Source: Idiomarinaceae bacterium HL-53
GTDB lineage: Bacteria; Pseudomonadota; Gammaproteobacteria; Enterobacterales; Alteromonadaceae
Assembly (NCBI GenBank): GCA_001458075.1
Contig: LN899469.1
Span: forward strand, 62,001-126,000
DNA: 64,000 nucleotides
Direction: 5' to 3'
A program made the position numbers and the translations under genes. The notes below the pieces were generated by a model. It was not told where the DNA came from. It saw only the letters and a program-made list of their open reading frames with translations, and made no database searches. The number at the start of each line of letters is the position of its first letter. The first letter of the stretch is position 1. Positions 16,702 through 25,234 of the stretch are shown here, in pieces.

Positions 16702-16995
16702 ATGTATTTTTCGACGAAGAACATTCCGGAATTGGCTGAATTGAGTCCGCGGGAGCGAATTGCTGCGGTGCATGAGGCGGCGCGTAACATGCCGTTTGCA
16801 CGGCGCGCGCTGGCGGTTACGCTGAAGGCATTAGTGCTCATCGCCCTGTTTTGGTCGCTGCTTTATATTCCCGGCATCGGCTGGAAACTCCTCTGCCTAC
16901 TCATCGCCGGCCTACTCTATCCACTGCTGCTCTTCCCCATCACCCTCAACCTCGCCCGGCCTTACCTCGGCAAGTCCGGTCAGACTTCAGTCTGA
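16702..16995 (+). CDS. Small membrane protein of unknown function (DUF6170-like)
   Basis: A 97-residue protein. The N-terminal part (MYFSTKNIPELAELSPRERI) is soluble-looking and helical. Two closely spaced hydrophobic segments follow at about 43-60 and 63-82, with a short turn (PGIGWK). I recall similar starts in small proteins of Alteromonadales annotated as DUF6170, but cannot confirm it here. AAGGGG, eight bases before the ATG, directly follows the family II REP. The last residues GQTSV and the TGA are REP-encoded, so the native end was probably near PYLGK. Confidence 0.7.
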   Translation: MYFSTKNIPELAELSPRERIAAVHEAARNMPFARRALAVTLKALVLIALFWSLLYIPGIGWKLLCLLIAGLLYPLLLFPITLNLARPYLGKSGQTSV

Positions 16996-17061
16996 CCTAC
17001 ATGCTCGTGTGTTCCCGGATCGAGGAATCCCCGTATATGTAGGTCAGGTTAAAACCTGACC
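16978..17061. repeat. Family I REP pair (84 bp) upstream of the RAYT gene
   Basis: GGTCAGACTTCAGTCTGACC (16978-16997) and GGTCAGGTTAAAACCTGACC (17042-17061) face each other. At both inner feet the base run is GTAG (ATGTAG into GTCAG on each strand), the tetranucleotide that characterised RAYT enzymes recognise. It ends 76 bases before the RAYT start. Confidence 0.92.
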
Positions 17062-17137
17062 GAGTCCGATTCCGCATTTACCTCATGGCTTTACTCTTCT
17101 TTGGAGTCTAATCTTAAATATTCATAAGGAGATGAAT

Positions 17138-17722
17138 ATGGACAGACAACCCAGGGATTTTAGAGCTGGAATTACCTACCACCTCACTCAGCGCGCTAAC
17201 TACAAGCAGTTTTGTTTTCGTGATAATCAAGACTTCTCCGTATTTAAGAAGCATATGATGTATGCAAAAACAGCGAGCGAATCCTCAGTTCATGCTTACG
17301 TTATCATGTCGAATCACATGCACATTCTTGTCACTGGCAATTTAGAAACGAGTGTTAGCAAGTTTATGAAACTTCTTAACGGTCGATATGAACGATACTT
17401 CAATAAAAAACACAATGAGGTTGGAACATTATGGGGAGGACGCTTTCATGCCGAGCCTGCGTATGAAGCTTATATTGTGATGAATATGTACAAATACATT
17501 GAGCTAAATCCAGTCAAAGCTCGGCTTGTCATGCGCCCTGAAGATTATGAATGGTCTAGCTTTCGGTGCAATGCCTTGAATCAATCTGATGATCTAGTTA
17601 CTCCTCATGAGTATTTTATGGATTTGGGAGCTGATCCACCATCACGCGCCGCAACATATAAGGAATTCGTTGCATACTTTGTTTTCGATCCCGCAGGTCA
17701 GCCCGGTCAGGTTAAAACCTGA
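17138..17722 (+). CDS. REP-associated tyrosine transposase (RAYT, Y1 HUH family)
   Basis: A single-strand DNA nickase/transposase related to IS200/IS605 TnpA that cuts at REP hairpins. The 194-residue Y1_Tnp product shows the HUH motif in VIMSNHMHILVTG (about 57-69), a GTLWGGRFHAEPAY segment, and the tyrosine helix MNMYKYIELNPVKARLV (about 126-142). Family members usually read MPNHVHLL and YIHLNPVRA at these places, so both active-site elements look intact. Start 17138 was preferred over 17132 because AAGGAG needs the longer spacing. Family I REPs lie on both sides and the stop codon is inside one (tail GQPGQVKT). It lacks terminal repeats of its own, consistent with a domesticated REP-propagating enzyme. 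Confidence 0.92.
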   Translation: MDRQPRDFRAGITYHLTQRANYKQFCFRDNQDFSVFKKHMMYAKTASESSVHAYVIMSNHMHILVTGNLETSVSKFMKLLNGRYERYFNKKHNEVGTLWGGRFHAEPAYEAYIVMNMYKYIELNPVKARLVMRPEDYEWSSFRCNALNQSDDLVTPHEYFMDLGADPPSRAATYKEFVAYFVFDPAGQPGQVKT

Positions 17723-17724
17723 CC
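17705..17724. repeat. Family I REP at the RAYT 3' end
   Basis: GGTCAGGTTAAAACCTGACC overlaps the end of the RAYT gene and encodes its last residues (GQVKT) and the TGA. Confidence 0.9.
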
Positions 17725-17738
17725 GAAAACCGCACTTC

Positions 17739-17821
17739 GGTCAGACTTCAGTCTGACCTGCATATGCGAGCTTCCTCGATCCAGGAACATGCCAGCATGC
17801 AGGTCAGGTTAAAACCTGACC
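17739..17821. repeat. Family I REP pair (83 bp) downstream of the RAYT gene
   Basis: GGTCAGACTTCAGTCTGACC (17739-17758) and GGTCAGGTTAAAACCTGACC (17802-17821). The spacer (GATCCAGGAACATGCCAGCATG) is of the same type as in the other pairs; the inner feet here read GCAG. With the copy at 17705, three palindromes lie within 117 bases. Confidence 0.9.
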
Positions 17822-17826
17822 GAGGC

Positions 17827-18588
17827 CTAGGTGCAGAGGTCGGAAAGAGGGGTGTTGGTGCTGTAGTGGTGTTGAATTTGGGCTTGGAGGAGTTCGGCGG
17901 TGGCGAGCGCGTCGCTGAGTGCGTGGTGTGGGCGATAGAACGGCAGGCCGTAGCGGCTGCGGGCGTCGGCCAACCGAATTGACACGGGCCTTTCTCCTTT
18001 CAATCGCTGCCAAAAATTCAGCTTTTTCTGGCGATGAAAACGGGCCTCAAGCTCCATGGTATCAATCACCGGGAACTCAATTCCCTCTCCGATCCGCTCG
18101 CGCAGCGCTACATCGAAAAAATTCCGCTCAATCGCGCGGTAATGCACCACCCAAACATGCCCTGCAAGCGCTTCCAGCAACTCGTCCAAAATATCGAGCA
18201 AATCGGGCGCCCGCTCCACTTGCGAATGGGTAATGCCATGAATCACTACCGATTCATCACTGAGAGGCTTTCGTGGTTTTGCCAGCCAGTGCTGCGCTCG
18301 CGCGCAGGAAATCCGCGCCAATGAAAACGGCACGGCACCGACACTCAAAATTCCATGCTTGGAAGGATCAAGCCCTGAGGTTTCGAAATCCACCGCCATT
18401 AATTGCGCGTTACACACCGGTGTTTCCATACTCACAACACCTGCCTCATAAAACCTGCGCAATCGGGGGTCTTTGGCTTTTAAAGCAAGCGCTTGATAAC
18501 GAGCTTGCCAATCAACCCCACCGAAACTGGGCGATTTTAACTCCGGTTCAGCCACTGCACGTTGTAAGTCGTTCGAGCCTAAATACAT
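17827..18588 (-). CDS. DnaQ-like 3'-5' exonuclease
   Basis: A DEDDh-type exonuclease of the DNA polymerase III epsilon family, 253 residues. The Exo I motif is VDFETSGLD (about 67-75) and the DEDDh motif HHALSDALATAELL is near the C-terminus. The N-terminal 60 residues are an extension outside the domain. It starts three bases after the stop of the CBS/DUF294 gene, so the pair is co-translated. The same pairing is common beside transporter genes in gammaproteobacteria (in Pseudomonas beside acetate permease). It is probably not the replicative proofreader, being far from rnhA. Confidence 0.87.
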   Translation of the reverse strand: MYLGSNDLQRAVAEPELKSPSFGGVDWQARYQALALKAKDPRLRRFYEAGVVSMETPVCNAQLMAVDFETSGLDPSKHGILSVGAVPFSLARISCARAQHWLAKPRKPLSDESVVIHGITHSQVERAPDLLDILDELLEALAGHVWVVHYRAIERNFFDVALRERIGEGIEFPVIDTMELEARFHRQKKLNFWQRLKGERPVSIRLADARSRYGLPFYRPHHALSDALATAELLQAQIQHHYSTNTPLSDLCT

Positions 18589-18591
18589 GCG

Positions 18592-20454
18592 TTAGCTCAG
18601 CGAATATCGAAATTTCAAGTACTTCTGCGCGTTACTCAAAATCTGAAACGCATCCTTTAAGTTCTTTCGTTCAAAGTCAGACAACGCTTCCGGCGCCACA
18701 TTATTGTCGGGAACCTCTCCTTCTTTCAGCGCCAATGCTTGGTGACGAATCCGCACCATGGAGATAAGCTCCAATGCATCGCGTAAATCAGGGCCGCGCC
18801 CCGGCGGCAAAATATCAGCTTCCATCACGTCTTCTAGGCGCGCAAACGAATTATGCTGTTTAGATGCAACCGCCAACGCATGTACACGAATAAGATCTGC
18901 CACAGGCGCCGTACCACGGCGTTTTGTATTAATCGAATTATTGTGTTTACCGTCTTTTTCCATCACAAAGTCTTTAAAAAACCCAAGGGGCGGAGTGCGT
19001 TGTAGTGAATTCCGCGCCATACAAGCCAGAAAACGCTTATTTTTCGGCGCTTTTTCTCGAATGAGCTTATTCAGCATATCGGCGAATTCGAGCCGCCCCC
19101 AAACGCCGTCGAGGTCAAAAAATATGGAGCTATGCAACAAACGCTCGGGAGTCGGCTCCTCAATCCAACTTGTGAAATACTGCTTCCACACCTTTAATGG
19201 CTGCCGCCACTCCGGATTCGTTGCCATAATATTGCCAGAGCAATACACATAACCGCAGGCATCGAGGCCGTCGCTCACATATTGCGCCAGCTCTTGAAAA
19301 TACTCGTCGTGCTTCTCAGGATCGAAGCTATCATGCAGAATCATCGCGTTGTCTTGGTCCGTCACGATAGATTGTTCGTCGCGAGCCATGGAACCGAGCG
19401 CAAGGAAGCAATAGGGCACTGGTGGTTTACCCAACTTCTCTTCACCTAATTCCAGTAGCCGTTGTTTAAAACTCCGCCCAATCACTGCCATCGACGCCCC
19501 AATCATGCGCGAATTCGCGTCTTCTTCCACCATTTTCACAAAGGTTGCTTGTACGTCAACTTTCAGCGCCGCAAGCTCTTCCGCACTCGTGGCTCGGAAT
19601 ATATTCCCCACCACAAACAGGCTGCTTTTCGATTCATGGCGAACCACATCGGAAAGTGACAACATGCCCACCGTACGTTCTTTTTTGAGCACCGGTAAAT
19701 GATGCAAGTTACTGCGCAGCATGAGCAACATCGCTTCGAAAATGCGCTGGTTGTGCTGCACAAACACAAGCCCTTCCGACATCACTTCTCTTACTGCGGT
19801 TTGATCACTCAAGCCCACGGCAAGCACACGTTTACGTAAGTCTTTATCGGTGATAATTCCGAGTGGTCGCTGTTCCGGGTCATTTACATCTTCATAAATC
19901 AACAAGGAACTGACTTCTTCTGAGGTCATCTTCTCTGCTGCTTCGCGAATGGTTGCCACCGCATTAATACCCACCGGCTCTCTTGAAATAAGGGTTGAAA
20001 TGGTCGCTGTGAGCATATCGTTTGCATGCTCGCGCCTTGAGAGTGCGCGATTCAGACGCTGACGGTCTTCTACCTCGACCGCATCGGCAAACGACTCATA
20101 CTCGTCGAATAGCCGATTGAACTCGGCCCCTGGTACAAGATAGACCAGCGTGTCTTCAATGGCCTTCACGGGGTATCGAACACGCCCATTTCGCAGGAGC
20201 CCTGCCTCTCCGAAAAACCCTCCGGGACTCAGGCGATTGTAGAGTTCACCTGTTCGGTGAAAGACCTCCACGGCACCACTTCGCACCACATGAAGGTCGG
20301 TAATTTTGTCCTGATAATTGAGAATGTCGCTGCCAGCCTTGAAGTAACTCACGTCTGTAACAGCGGCAACTCGCTCGAGCTCTTCTTCGGGCAGTTCCTC
20401 GAAAGGAGGAAACTGCCGAAGAAAGTCGAGTGTCTCTAGATTTTCTGCTTCCAT
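18592..20454 (-). CDS. Cyclic-nucleotide-binding/CBS/DUF294 nucleotidyltransferase-like protein
   Basis: A 620-residue multidomain regulator. The order is a cNMP-binding domain (about 12-125, GGFFGEAGLLRNGRVRYPVKA), two CBS domains (about 155-280), a DUF294 nucleotidyltransferase-like domain (ALGSMARDEQSIVTDQDNAMI, about 351-371) and DUF294_C. The GS-x-ARxEQ-x-TDQDNA signature resembles the GlnD uridylyltransferase active site. It sits directly between a BCCT transporter and a DnaQ-like exonuclease and touches both. I infer a nucleotide-sensing role linked to transport; substrate unknown. Confidence 0.88.
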   Translation of the reverse strand: MEAENLETLDFLRQFPPFEELPEEELERVAAVTDVSYFKAGSDILNYQDKITDLHVVRSGAVEVFHRTGELYNRLSPGGFFGEAGLLRNGRVRYPVKAIEDTLVYLVPGAEFNRLFDEYESFADAVEVEDRQRLNRALSRREHANDMLTATISTLISREPVGINAVATIREAAEKMTSEEVSSLLIYEDVNDPEQRPLGIITDKDLRKRVLAVGLSDQTAVREVMSEGLVFVQHNQRIFEAMLLMLRSNLHHLPVLKKERTVGMLSLSDVVRHESKSSLFVVGNIFRATSAEELAALKVDVQATFVKMVEEDANSRMIGASMAVIGRSFKQRLLELGEEKLGKPPVPYCFLALGSMARDEQSIVTDQDNAMILHDSFDPEKHDEYFQELAQYVSDGLDACGYVYCSGNIMATNPEWRQPLKVWKQYFTSWIEEPTPERLLHSSIFFDLDGVWGRLEFADMLNKLIREKAPKNKRFLACMARNSLQRTPPLGFFKDFVMEKDGKHNNSINTKRRGTAPVADLIRVHALAVASKQHNSFARLEDVMEADILPPGRGPDLRDALELISMVRIRHQALALKEGEVPDNNVAPEALSDFERKNLKDAFQILSNAQKYLKFRYSLS

Positions 20455-22092
20455 TTACGCTGGTCTTGGCTCGTTCATCAGGCCTTTCACCAACGACACA
20501 CAACTCATGAGCAGTACAATGGTGAATGGCAATCCGGCGGATACGGCCATGGCTTGTAAAGCTACCAGACCACCACCTAGAATAAGTGCAATCGCGACCA
20601 ATCCCTCGAACGTACACCAAAACACACGCTGTGGCGTAGGTGCATTTACCTTACCTCCGGCAGAAATTGTGTCGATGACCAACGAGCCAGAATCCGACGA
20701 GGTCACAAAGAACACAACCACCAAAATAATTCCGATAAAGGAAGTCAGTCCTGTCCAGGGCAGTTCACTGAGCATGGTAAAGAGCTGTAACTCGAGCGCC
20801 GTATTGGCCACCTCTTCAAAGCCACCTAAAAACTGGGTAATCGCTGTTCCACCAAATACCGTCATCCAGAATACACATGCTAACGAAGGGATAATCAGCA
20901 CTGCAGTGAGGAACTCACGCACTGTGCGACCACGTGAAACCCGGGCGATAAACATACCTACGAACGGCGACCATGAGATCCACCAAGCCCAATAGAATGC
21001 TGTCCAACCTTGAGAGAAGTTCGCGTCTTCTCTGCCTATTGGGTTCGCGAGGGCTGGTAAGTACTCCACATACGCCACAAGGTTCTTAAAAAACCCAGTG
21101 AGAATGGCTACCGTAGGGCCTACGATGATCACGAACAACATTAATAGGGCGGCAAGCGTCATGTTGATTTCAGAGAGCCGCTTCACCCCAGCCTCTAATC
21201 CGGCAACAACCGAGAATAACGCAATCGCGGTTATCCCAATGACCAAGACGACTTCCATTCCTACACCTTTCGGCGTACCAAATAAAAAGTTGAGACCAGC
21301 AGATGCTTGTGACGCGCCCAAACCTAGCGACGTTGCGAGACCAAACAACGTCGCCAACACGGCCAAGATATCAATAATGTGTCCGGGCCAGCCCCAAACA
21401 CGCTCCCCCAAAAGTGGGTAAAAGATTGAGCGTACCGTTAATGGCAAACCTTTATTAAACGAAAATAGCGCCAAGCCAAGCGCCAATACTGCATAAATCG
21501 CCCACGGGTGTAATGCCCAATGGTAAATTGTCGCCGCCATACCTAAACGACGTGCCTCTTCGGCGTTCCCTTCAGCACCACCAAGCGGCGCCCAATCGGT
21601 ACGCATGCCGCCTTCCGTACTGGTGCCACCGAATGCACTTGAGAAATGCGAAATAGGCTCCGAAACCCCATAAAACATGAGGCCAATGCCCATTCCCGCT
21701 GCAAACAGCATGGAGAACCAGCCTAAATAGGAGAAATCGGGGGACGCCTCAGTACCACCTAGCCGGACTCTGCCGAGTGGCGTAAAAATCAGCACCAGCG
21801 CGAGTATTACGAAAATATTCGCCGCTGTAATAAAGAACCAGTCTAACCGGCTCGTAAGCCAGTTCCGTAAACCGGAAAACAGAGGCTCTGCGTCGGCCTG
21901 AAAAATCAGAGTCAAAGCGACAAACGCAATAATAGCTAAACCAGATATTAAAAAGACCCGGTTATGGACGTCGAGTCCAAACGGGCCTAGCTTTATCGCG
22001 ACGTTGTCTTGACCTACCTTGTAATCGGTCTCTATGGGTGTTACCTGTCCGTCAGGCTTAAGTGGATCATGTTCATGGTCCATCTGACTCAT
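20455..22092 (-). CDS. BCCT-family betaine/choline/carnitine transporter
   Basis: A sodium- or proton-coupled importer of quaternary ammonium compounds or related compatible solutes, inner membrane. The 545 residues have 12 predicted helices and the family signature FYWAWWISWSPFVGMFIARV (about 367-386). The Gly-rich segment AAGMGIGLMFYGVSEP is also typical. The N-terminal 30 residues are hydrophilic. The substrate cannot be told from sequence; marine relatives take up glycine betaine. It is the first gene of a three-gene unit with the CBS/DUF294 and DnaQ-like genes (gaps 0 and 3 bases). Confidence 0.92.
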   Translation of the reverse strand: MSQMDHEHDPLKPDGQVTPIETDYKVGQDNVAIKLGPFGLDVHNRVFLISGLAIIAFVALTLIFQADAEPLFSGLRNWLTSRLDWFFITAANIFVILALVLIFTPLGRVRLGGTEASPDFSYLGWFSMLFAAGMGIGLMFYGVSEPISHFSSAFGGTSTEGGMRTDWAPLGGAEGNAEEARRLGMAATIYHWALHPWAIYAVLALGLALFSFNKGLPLTVRSIFYPLLGERVWGWPGHIIDILAVLATLFGLATSLGLGASQASAGLNFLFGTPKGVGMEVVLVIGITAIALFSVVAGLEAGVKRLSEINMTLAALLMLFVIIVGPTVAILTGFFKNLVAYVEYLPALANPIGREDANFSQGWTAFYWAWWISWSPFVGMFIARVSRGRTVREFLTAVLIIPSLACVFWMTVFGGTAITQFLGGFEEVANTALELQLFTMLSELPWTGLTSFIGIILVVVFFVTSSDSGSLVIDTISAGGKVNAPTPQRVFWCTFEGLVAIALILGGGLVALQAMAVSAGLPFTIVLLMSCVSLVKGLMNEPRPA

Positions 22093-22145
22093 AGTCGTCC
22101 CCTTTTTCTTCTTTTTTACATGGATTTAGATAAGCATAGCACAAT

Positions 22146-22190
22146 GGGGTCAGATTATTTTTTAATCTGACCCCATTCTAATCTGACCCC
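22146..22190. repeat. Family II REP with an extra half site
   Basis: GGGGTCAGAT (22146-22155) and ATCTGACCCC (22165-22174) form a hairpin. A further direct copy of the right arm, ATCTGACCCC, lies at 22181-22190. The region encodes the end of the response regulator (GQIRMGSD). Confidence 0.85.
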
Positions 22191-23142
22191 ATTTTGCTAG
22201 GGTGGCGGTTAGGGGGGCCGTGAGTTGGTGGCTGTGGGCGGTGTAACTGCATTGGGCCCAGATGCCGAGGGCGAGGTCGGGGCGGCTTTCTACCGAGAGT
22301 TGAATAGCTTCCCCCGCATGTCCCCATTTTAATAATCCTGTATTGCCGTCTATCCAAATAGCGAGCAGATCGAAGGCCGAGCGGATGCGCGAATGGCAAA
22401 GCTCTGCATTCAAGCGCTCTAATAACCTTTCCGGCATACGCAAAATTCCCTCATGCCCGCTCATCCCTTGGCGAATCATAGGGTTTAATAAACTTTTCAA
22501 TACCAACAAGCCCAACACATTCTGCTCCGCGGCCGCCTGTGAGCGAGCCATCACCACCAACGCTTGGTTATTTGGAAAACGATGATAATCGAGCAATACC
22601 TGTTCGCTCGAGGTTTCGGCTACCTCAAAATCAACGCGACAACAAGGAAGCTCTAGTGCCTCATGAGGCAATAAATCGGCCTGTAATTGCTCCACCAACC
22701 CCTGATTTTCAAACAACACATCAATATGGTCGTCGAGCTCCCAACGCTCTCTCTCCCACGCATCTTCAAGACTTGTTCGCGTGAGGCAGTTCTGAATTGC
22801 GGTATCTAGAATATCGAGTTGAGCAAGTGGTTTTACTAAATAATCCCAAGCGCCCAACCGAACGGCTTCGCGAATATCGGCCATGCGTTCGGAGGCAGAA
22901 ATAACAATCACAGGTAACGTCGACATATTAAAAAGGAGATTCTCGAGAACTTTTAATCCGGAGATTTTTGGTAACTTGAGGTCACAGAGCACCACGTCTG
23001 GATGCTCTGAATTACACAACTCGAGACCGGTCTCACCGTCCTCTGCTGTTAATACCAAATACCCGCGTTGCAGCAGATATTTCTGAATGATGCCACTAAA
23101 TACGACGTCGTCTTCAATGAGTAACACCTTACTGCCCGGCAT
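22162..23142 (-). CDS. RssB-like response regulator with C-terminal phosphatase-like domain
   Basis: A 326-residue regulator with a receiver domain at about 4-120: acidic pocket IEDDVVF, phosphoacceptor in DVVLCDLKLP, ISAS and the YLVKPL lysine. After a helical linker (about 125-165) comes a degenerate PP2C/SpoIIE-like domain, as in RssB, the adaptor that delivers RpoS to ClpXP. Similarity to RssB is by layout and the receiver sequence (LLFNMSTLPVIVISASERMADIREAVRLGAWDYL region). An RpoS-adaptor role is inferred. The last nine residues and the stop lie in a family II REP; the native end was probably near TATLAK. Confidence 0.78.
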   Translation of the reverse strand: MPGSKVLLIEDDVVFSGIIQKYLLQRGYLVLTAEDGETGLELCNSEHPDVVLCDLKLPKISGLKVLENLLFNMSTLPVIVISASERMADIREAVRLGAWDYLVKPLAQLDILDTAIQNCLTRTSLEDAWERERWELDDHIDVLFENQGLVEQLQADLLPHEALELPCCRVDFEVAETSSEQVLLDYHRFPNNQALVVMARSQAAAEQNVLGLLVLKSLLNPMIRQGMSGHEGILRMPERLLERLNAELCHSRIRSAFDLLAIWIDGNTGLLKWGHAGEAIQLSVESRPDLALGIWAQCSYTAHSHQLTAPLTATLAKWGQIRMGSD

Positions 23143-23222
23143 TTCGCGTACTCCTGCACATAAGCTCTCTTTAGAGCATTGACCAGTATGTGCGATACGT
23201 CAAACATCAGGTCAAAAAAGTG

Positions 23223-24038
23223 TTAATCCTCCCACTCGTCGTCCCATTCATTGTCCCATTCATCTTCCCAGCTATTTTCCTCTGGCGGCGGGTTACCGTC
23301 GTACACTTTGTCACGCCAGTATGAGAAGTATGCTTCTCGCACAAACGAGTACTCGTCGATCGAGTTTTCCAACACGGGCTCAAGCTGTCGCAACTCCAAG
23401 CGCTGCTCCATACCGCGAATCACGAGGCGCAATGCCGAAAACTGCCACCCAATGATCGTCGCTGGCCAGATATAGTCATCGACAAAATCACCACCGCGAT
23501 CAATCAGCACCGTCGGTCCCAATCCTGGCAACATAAAGTAAGGGCCATCGGGTGAGCCATACACCGCCATGGTCTCGCCAAAGCTTTCCTTCTGCTCCTT
23601 TAAGCCCCATGTATCTGCGACATCAAAAAAGCCGAGCAAGCCTATGGTGCTATTGATTGTAAAACGACCTACCGAGGTGGCTGCGTCTTTAAACTTTAAT
23701 TGCAGCACATTATTCACAATACTCGCAGGCTCATTCAAATTATCAGTCATATTGTACAATCCACGACGCACGGGCGAGGGGACATACTCCCAAGTATTCA
23801 CCACCGGCTGAATAACATAAGGGTCGAGCGTGTCGCGGTTAAAATCCCAAAATGGGCGGTTAATCTCTTCAAATGGGTCGCGCGGATCGCTGAAATCAAA
23901 ATCTGGCTCATTGCTCGCAGACTCCGCCGAATTCGTCGCTGGTGCCTCCTCCGAGGCCGAGGCCGATTCCTCAGGCACACTTGAACAGCCCACCAATGTG
24001 AACATGACAAGTGCCAGCAACATCCACTGTTTGATCAT
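23223..24038 (-). CDS. mlaA: MlaA (VacJ) outer-membrane lipoprotein
   Basis: MlaA is the outer-membrane component of the Mla system, which moves phospholipid from the outer leaflet back inward. The 271 residues start with a lipoprotein signal (MIKQWMLLALVMFTLVGCSS, Cys 18) and an acidic Ser/Ala linker. The conserved domain follows: DPFEEINRPFWDFNRDTLDP, NNVLQLKFKDAATSVGRFTIN, STIGLLGFFDVAD, ESFGETMAVYG and PYFMLPGLGPT. It overlaps the end of ccmI, so it may be read from the ccm transcript. The extreme C-terminus is an acidic Trp repeat (WEDEWDNEWDDEWED) from a 12-base tandem repeat. Confidence 0.93.
   Translation of the reverse strand: MIKQWMLLALVMFTLVGCSSVPEESASASEEAPATNSAESASNEPDFDFSDPRDPFEEINRPFWDFNRDTLDPYVIQPVVNTWEYVPSPVRRGLYNMTDNLNEPASIVNNVLQLKFKDAATSVGRFTINSTIGLLGFFDVADTWGLKEQKESFGETMAVYGSPDGPYFMLPGLGPTVLIDRGGDFVDDYIWPATIIGWQFSALRLVIRGMEQRLELRQLEPVLENSIDEYSFVREAYFSYWRDKVYDGNPPPEENSWEDEWDNEWDDEWED
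23230..23268. repeat. 12-base tandem repeat in the mlaA 3' end
   Basis: Units TCCCACTCGTCG, TCCCATTCATTG and TCCCATTCATCT at 23230-23265, followed by a partial unit. They encode W-[ED]-[DN]-E blocks. As the unit is a multiple of three, copy-number change would lengthen or shorten the tail without a frameshift. Confidence 0.8.
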
Positions 24039-25234
24039 TCAATATACTCCGTGATTCGAATCGACAGACTCTGGCTCACACCACCTTCAACGAGCACAGG
24101 CCGGGCTTCCATATCGCCTGTCGTAAGTTCAATCGTACCGGTGGTCGACAACCGCGCACCCACCAGCCAGTTCTCTAAATCTGACAATTTACGGTCTGGT
24201 GTCATCGCATTTGCGTCGGTAATATTCACCGTAATTGGGAAATCACTCACCGCCTGACGATAGACCGCCACCGGCGCACGCCCACCGTCTGGGTCGCGCA
24301 CAAACACGAATAATGTACTCCCGGGGCGCATTTCATTACGCAGGGTTTCACTGATATCTACATTCACTGTGAGCGTAATGACATTACCTTCCGCACGATC
24401 ACGCGCATCTTGCAGCGCACGCTCAATGGTGGCATAGCGCGGATCCTCGTCCTGCATTAGCCGTAACGTGAGTTCAAATGCCTGCACTGCCCGATCGAAA
24501 TCGCCCCGCTCAAACGCAATCACGCCTAACAACCCAAGCGCTTCTATGTTACGCGGCGATTCCTCTAATACTTGTCGAATAAAACCTGCTGCCCGTGCCA
24601 AATCTGGATCGCTTCCAGACGCCACCAGCACTTGTGAGTACATCACCAAAGTACTCTGATTATTTGGATCAAGCTGTCGAGAGCGCTCAAACGCCTGTAA
24701 CGACTCATCTAAATAATCGAGCTGCATCATAATGCGGCCATACATGCTCCATGCACCGGCGTCGGGCCGTGCCTCAAGTTGCTGGCGTAACCCCAAAGCA
24801 AATAATTCCAACTCTTCACGATCGACCGCGCCTGATCGATTCGATTGCAACGCAGCAAAGCGCTCTTCAATTGTGGCAAGCGCTTCGTCGGCAGTTCGCT
24901 GTTGTTGCCATGAACCACTCAACATATATAAGCCGACCGAGCTCACAACTAAGATCGCAATAATCCATGTCAGCGAAGCAGGTTTCGCTTCGACCGCCTC
25001 GTCTGGGTCATGCACGTCGGTAACAAAGGTTTTCTGTAATTCACGCTTCGCATTCGCAAGATCTTTCTCTGAAAGCAACCCTTGCTGAAAGTCTTCTTCA
25101 ATTTCAGCCAAGCGTGACGAGAACACCGCCTTATTGGCTTGCAAAGTTGACAATGTAGACGCCTGCTGCTGCCGGGCGACGAATAATACTGCCACGCCCA
25201 CGATTAACAGAATTACTAACGCAACCATCCACAT
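24035..25234 (-). CDS. ccmI: Cytochrome c biogenesis protein CcmI
   Basis: CcmI holds apocytochrome c for haem attachment by CcmFH at the periplasmic face. The 399 residues have an N-terminal membrane helix (about 3-20), a cytoplasmic loop, a second helix (about 88-107) and TPR repeats (about 140-290: MYGRIMMQLDYLDESLQAFER, LLGVIAFERGDFDRAVQAFE). A C-terminal beta-rich domain follows. Start and the ccmH stop overlap as TAATG. It is the last ccm gene. Confidence 0.92.
   Translation of the reverse strand: MWMVALVILLIVGVAVLFVARQQQASTLSTLQANKAVFSSRLAEIEEDFQQGLLSEKDLANAKRELQKTFVTDVHDPDEAVEAKPASLTWIIAILVVSSVGLYMLSGSWQQQRTADEALATIEERFAALQSNRSGAVDREELELFALGLRQQLEARPDAGAWSMYGRIMMQLDYLDESLQAFERSRQLDPNNQSTLVMYSQVLVASGSDPDLARAAGFIRQVLEESPRNIEALGLLGVIAFERGDFDRAVQAFELTLRLMQDEDPRYATIERALQDARDRAEGNVITLTVNVDISETLRNEMRPGSTLFVFVRDPDGGRAPVAVYRQAVSDFPITVNITDANAMTPDRKLSDLENWLVGARLSTTGTIELTTGDMEARPVLVEGGVSQSLSIRITEYIE

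Noticed and set aside
869-17821. The regularly shaped short repeats as a CRISPR array
   Set aside because: Copies are scattered over many kilobases at gene ends, spacers are homologous to each other, and no cas genes are present.
16978-17821. The RAYT region as a complete IS200/IS605 insertion sequence
   Set aside because: No subterminal IS ends unique to one copy and no tnpB; the flanking palindromes are the same family found at many other loci.
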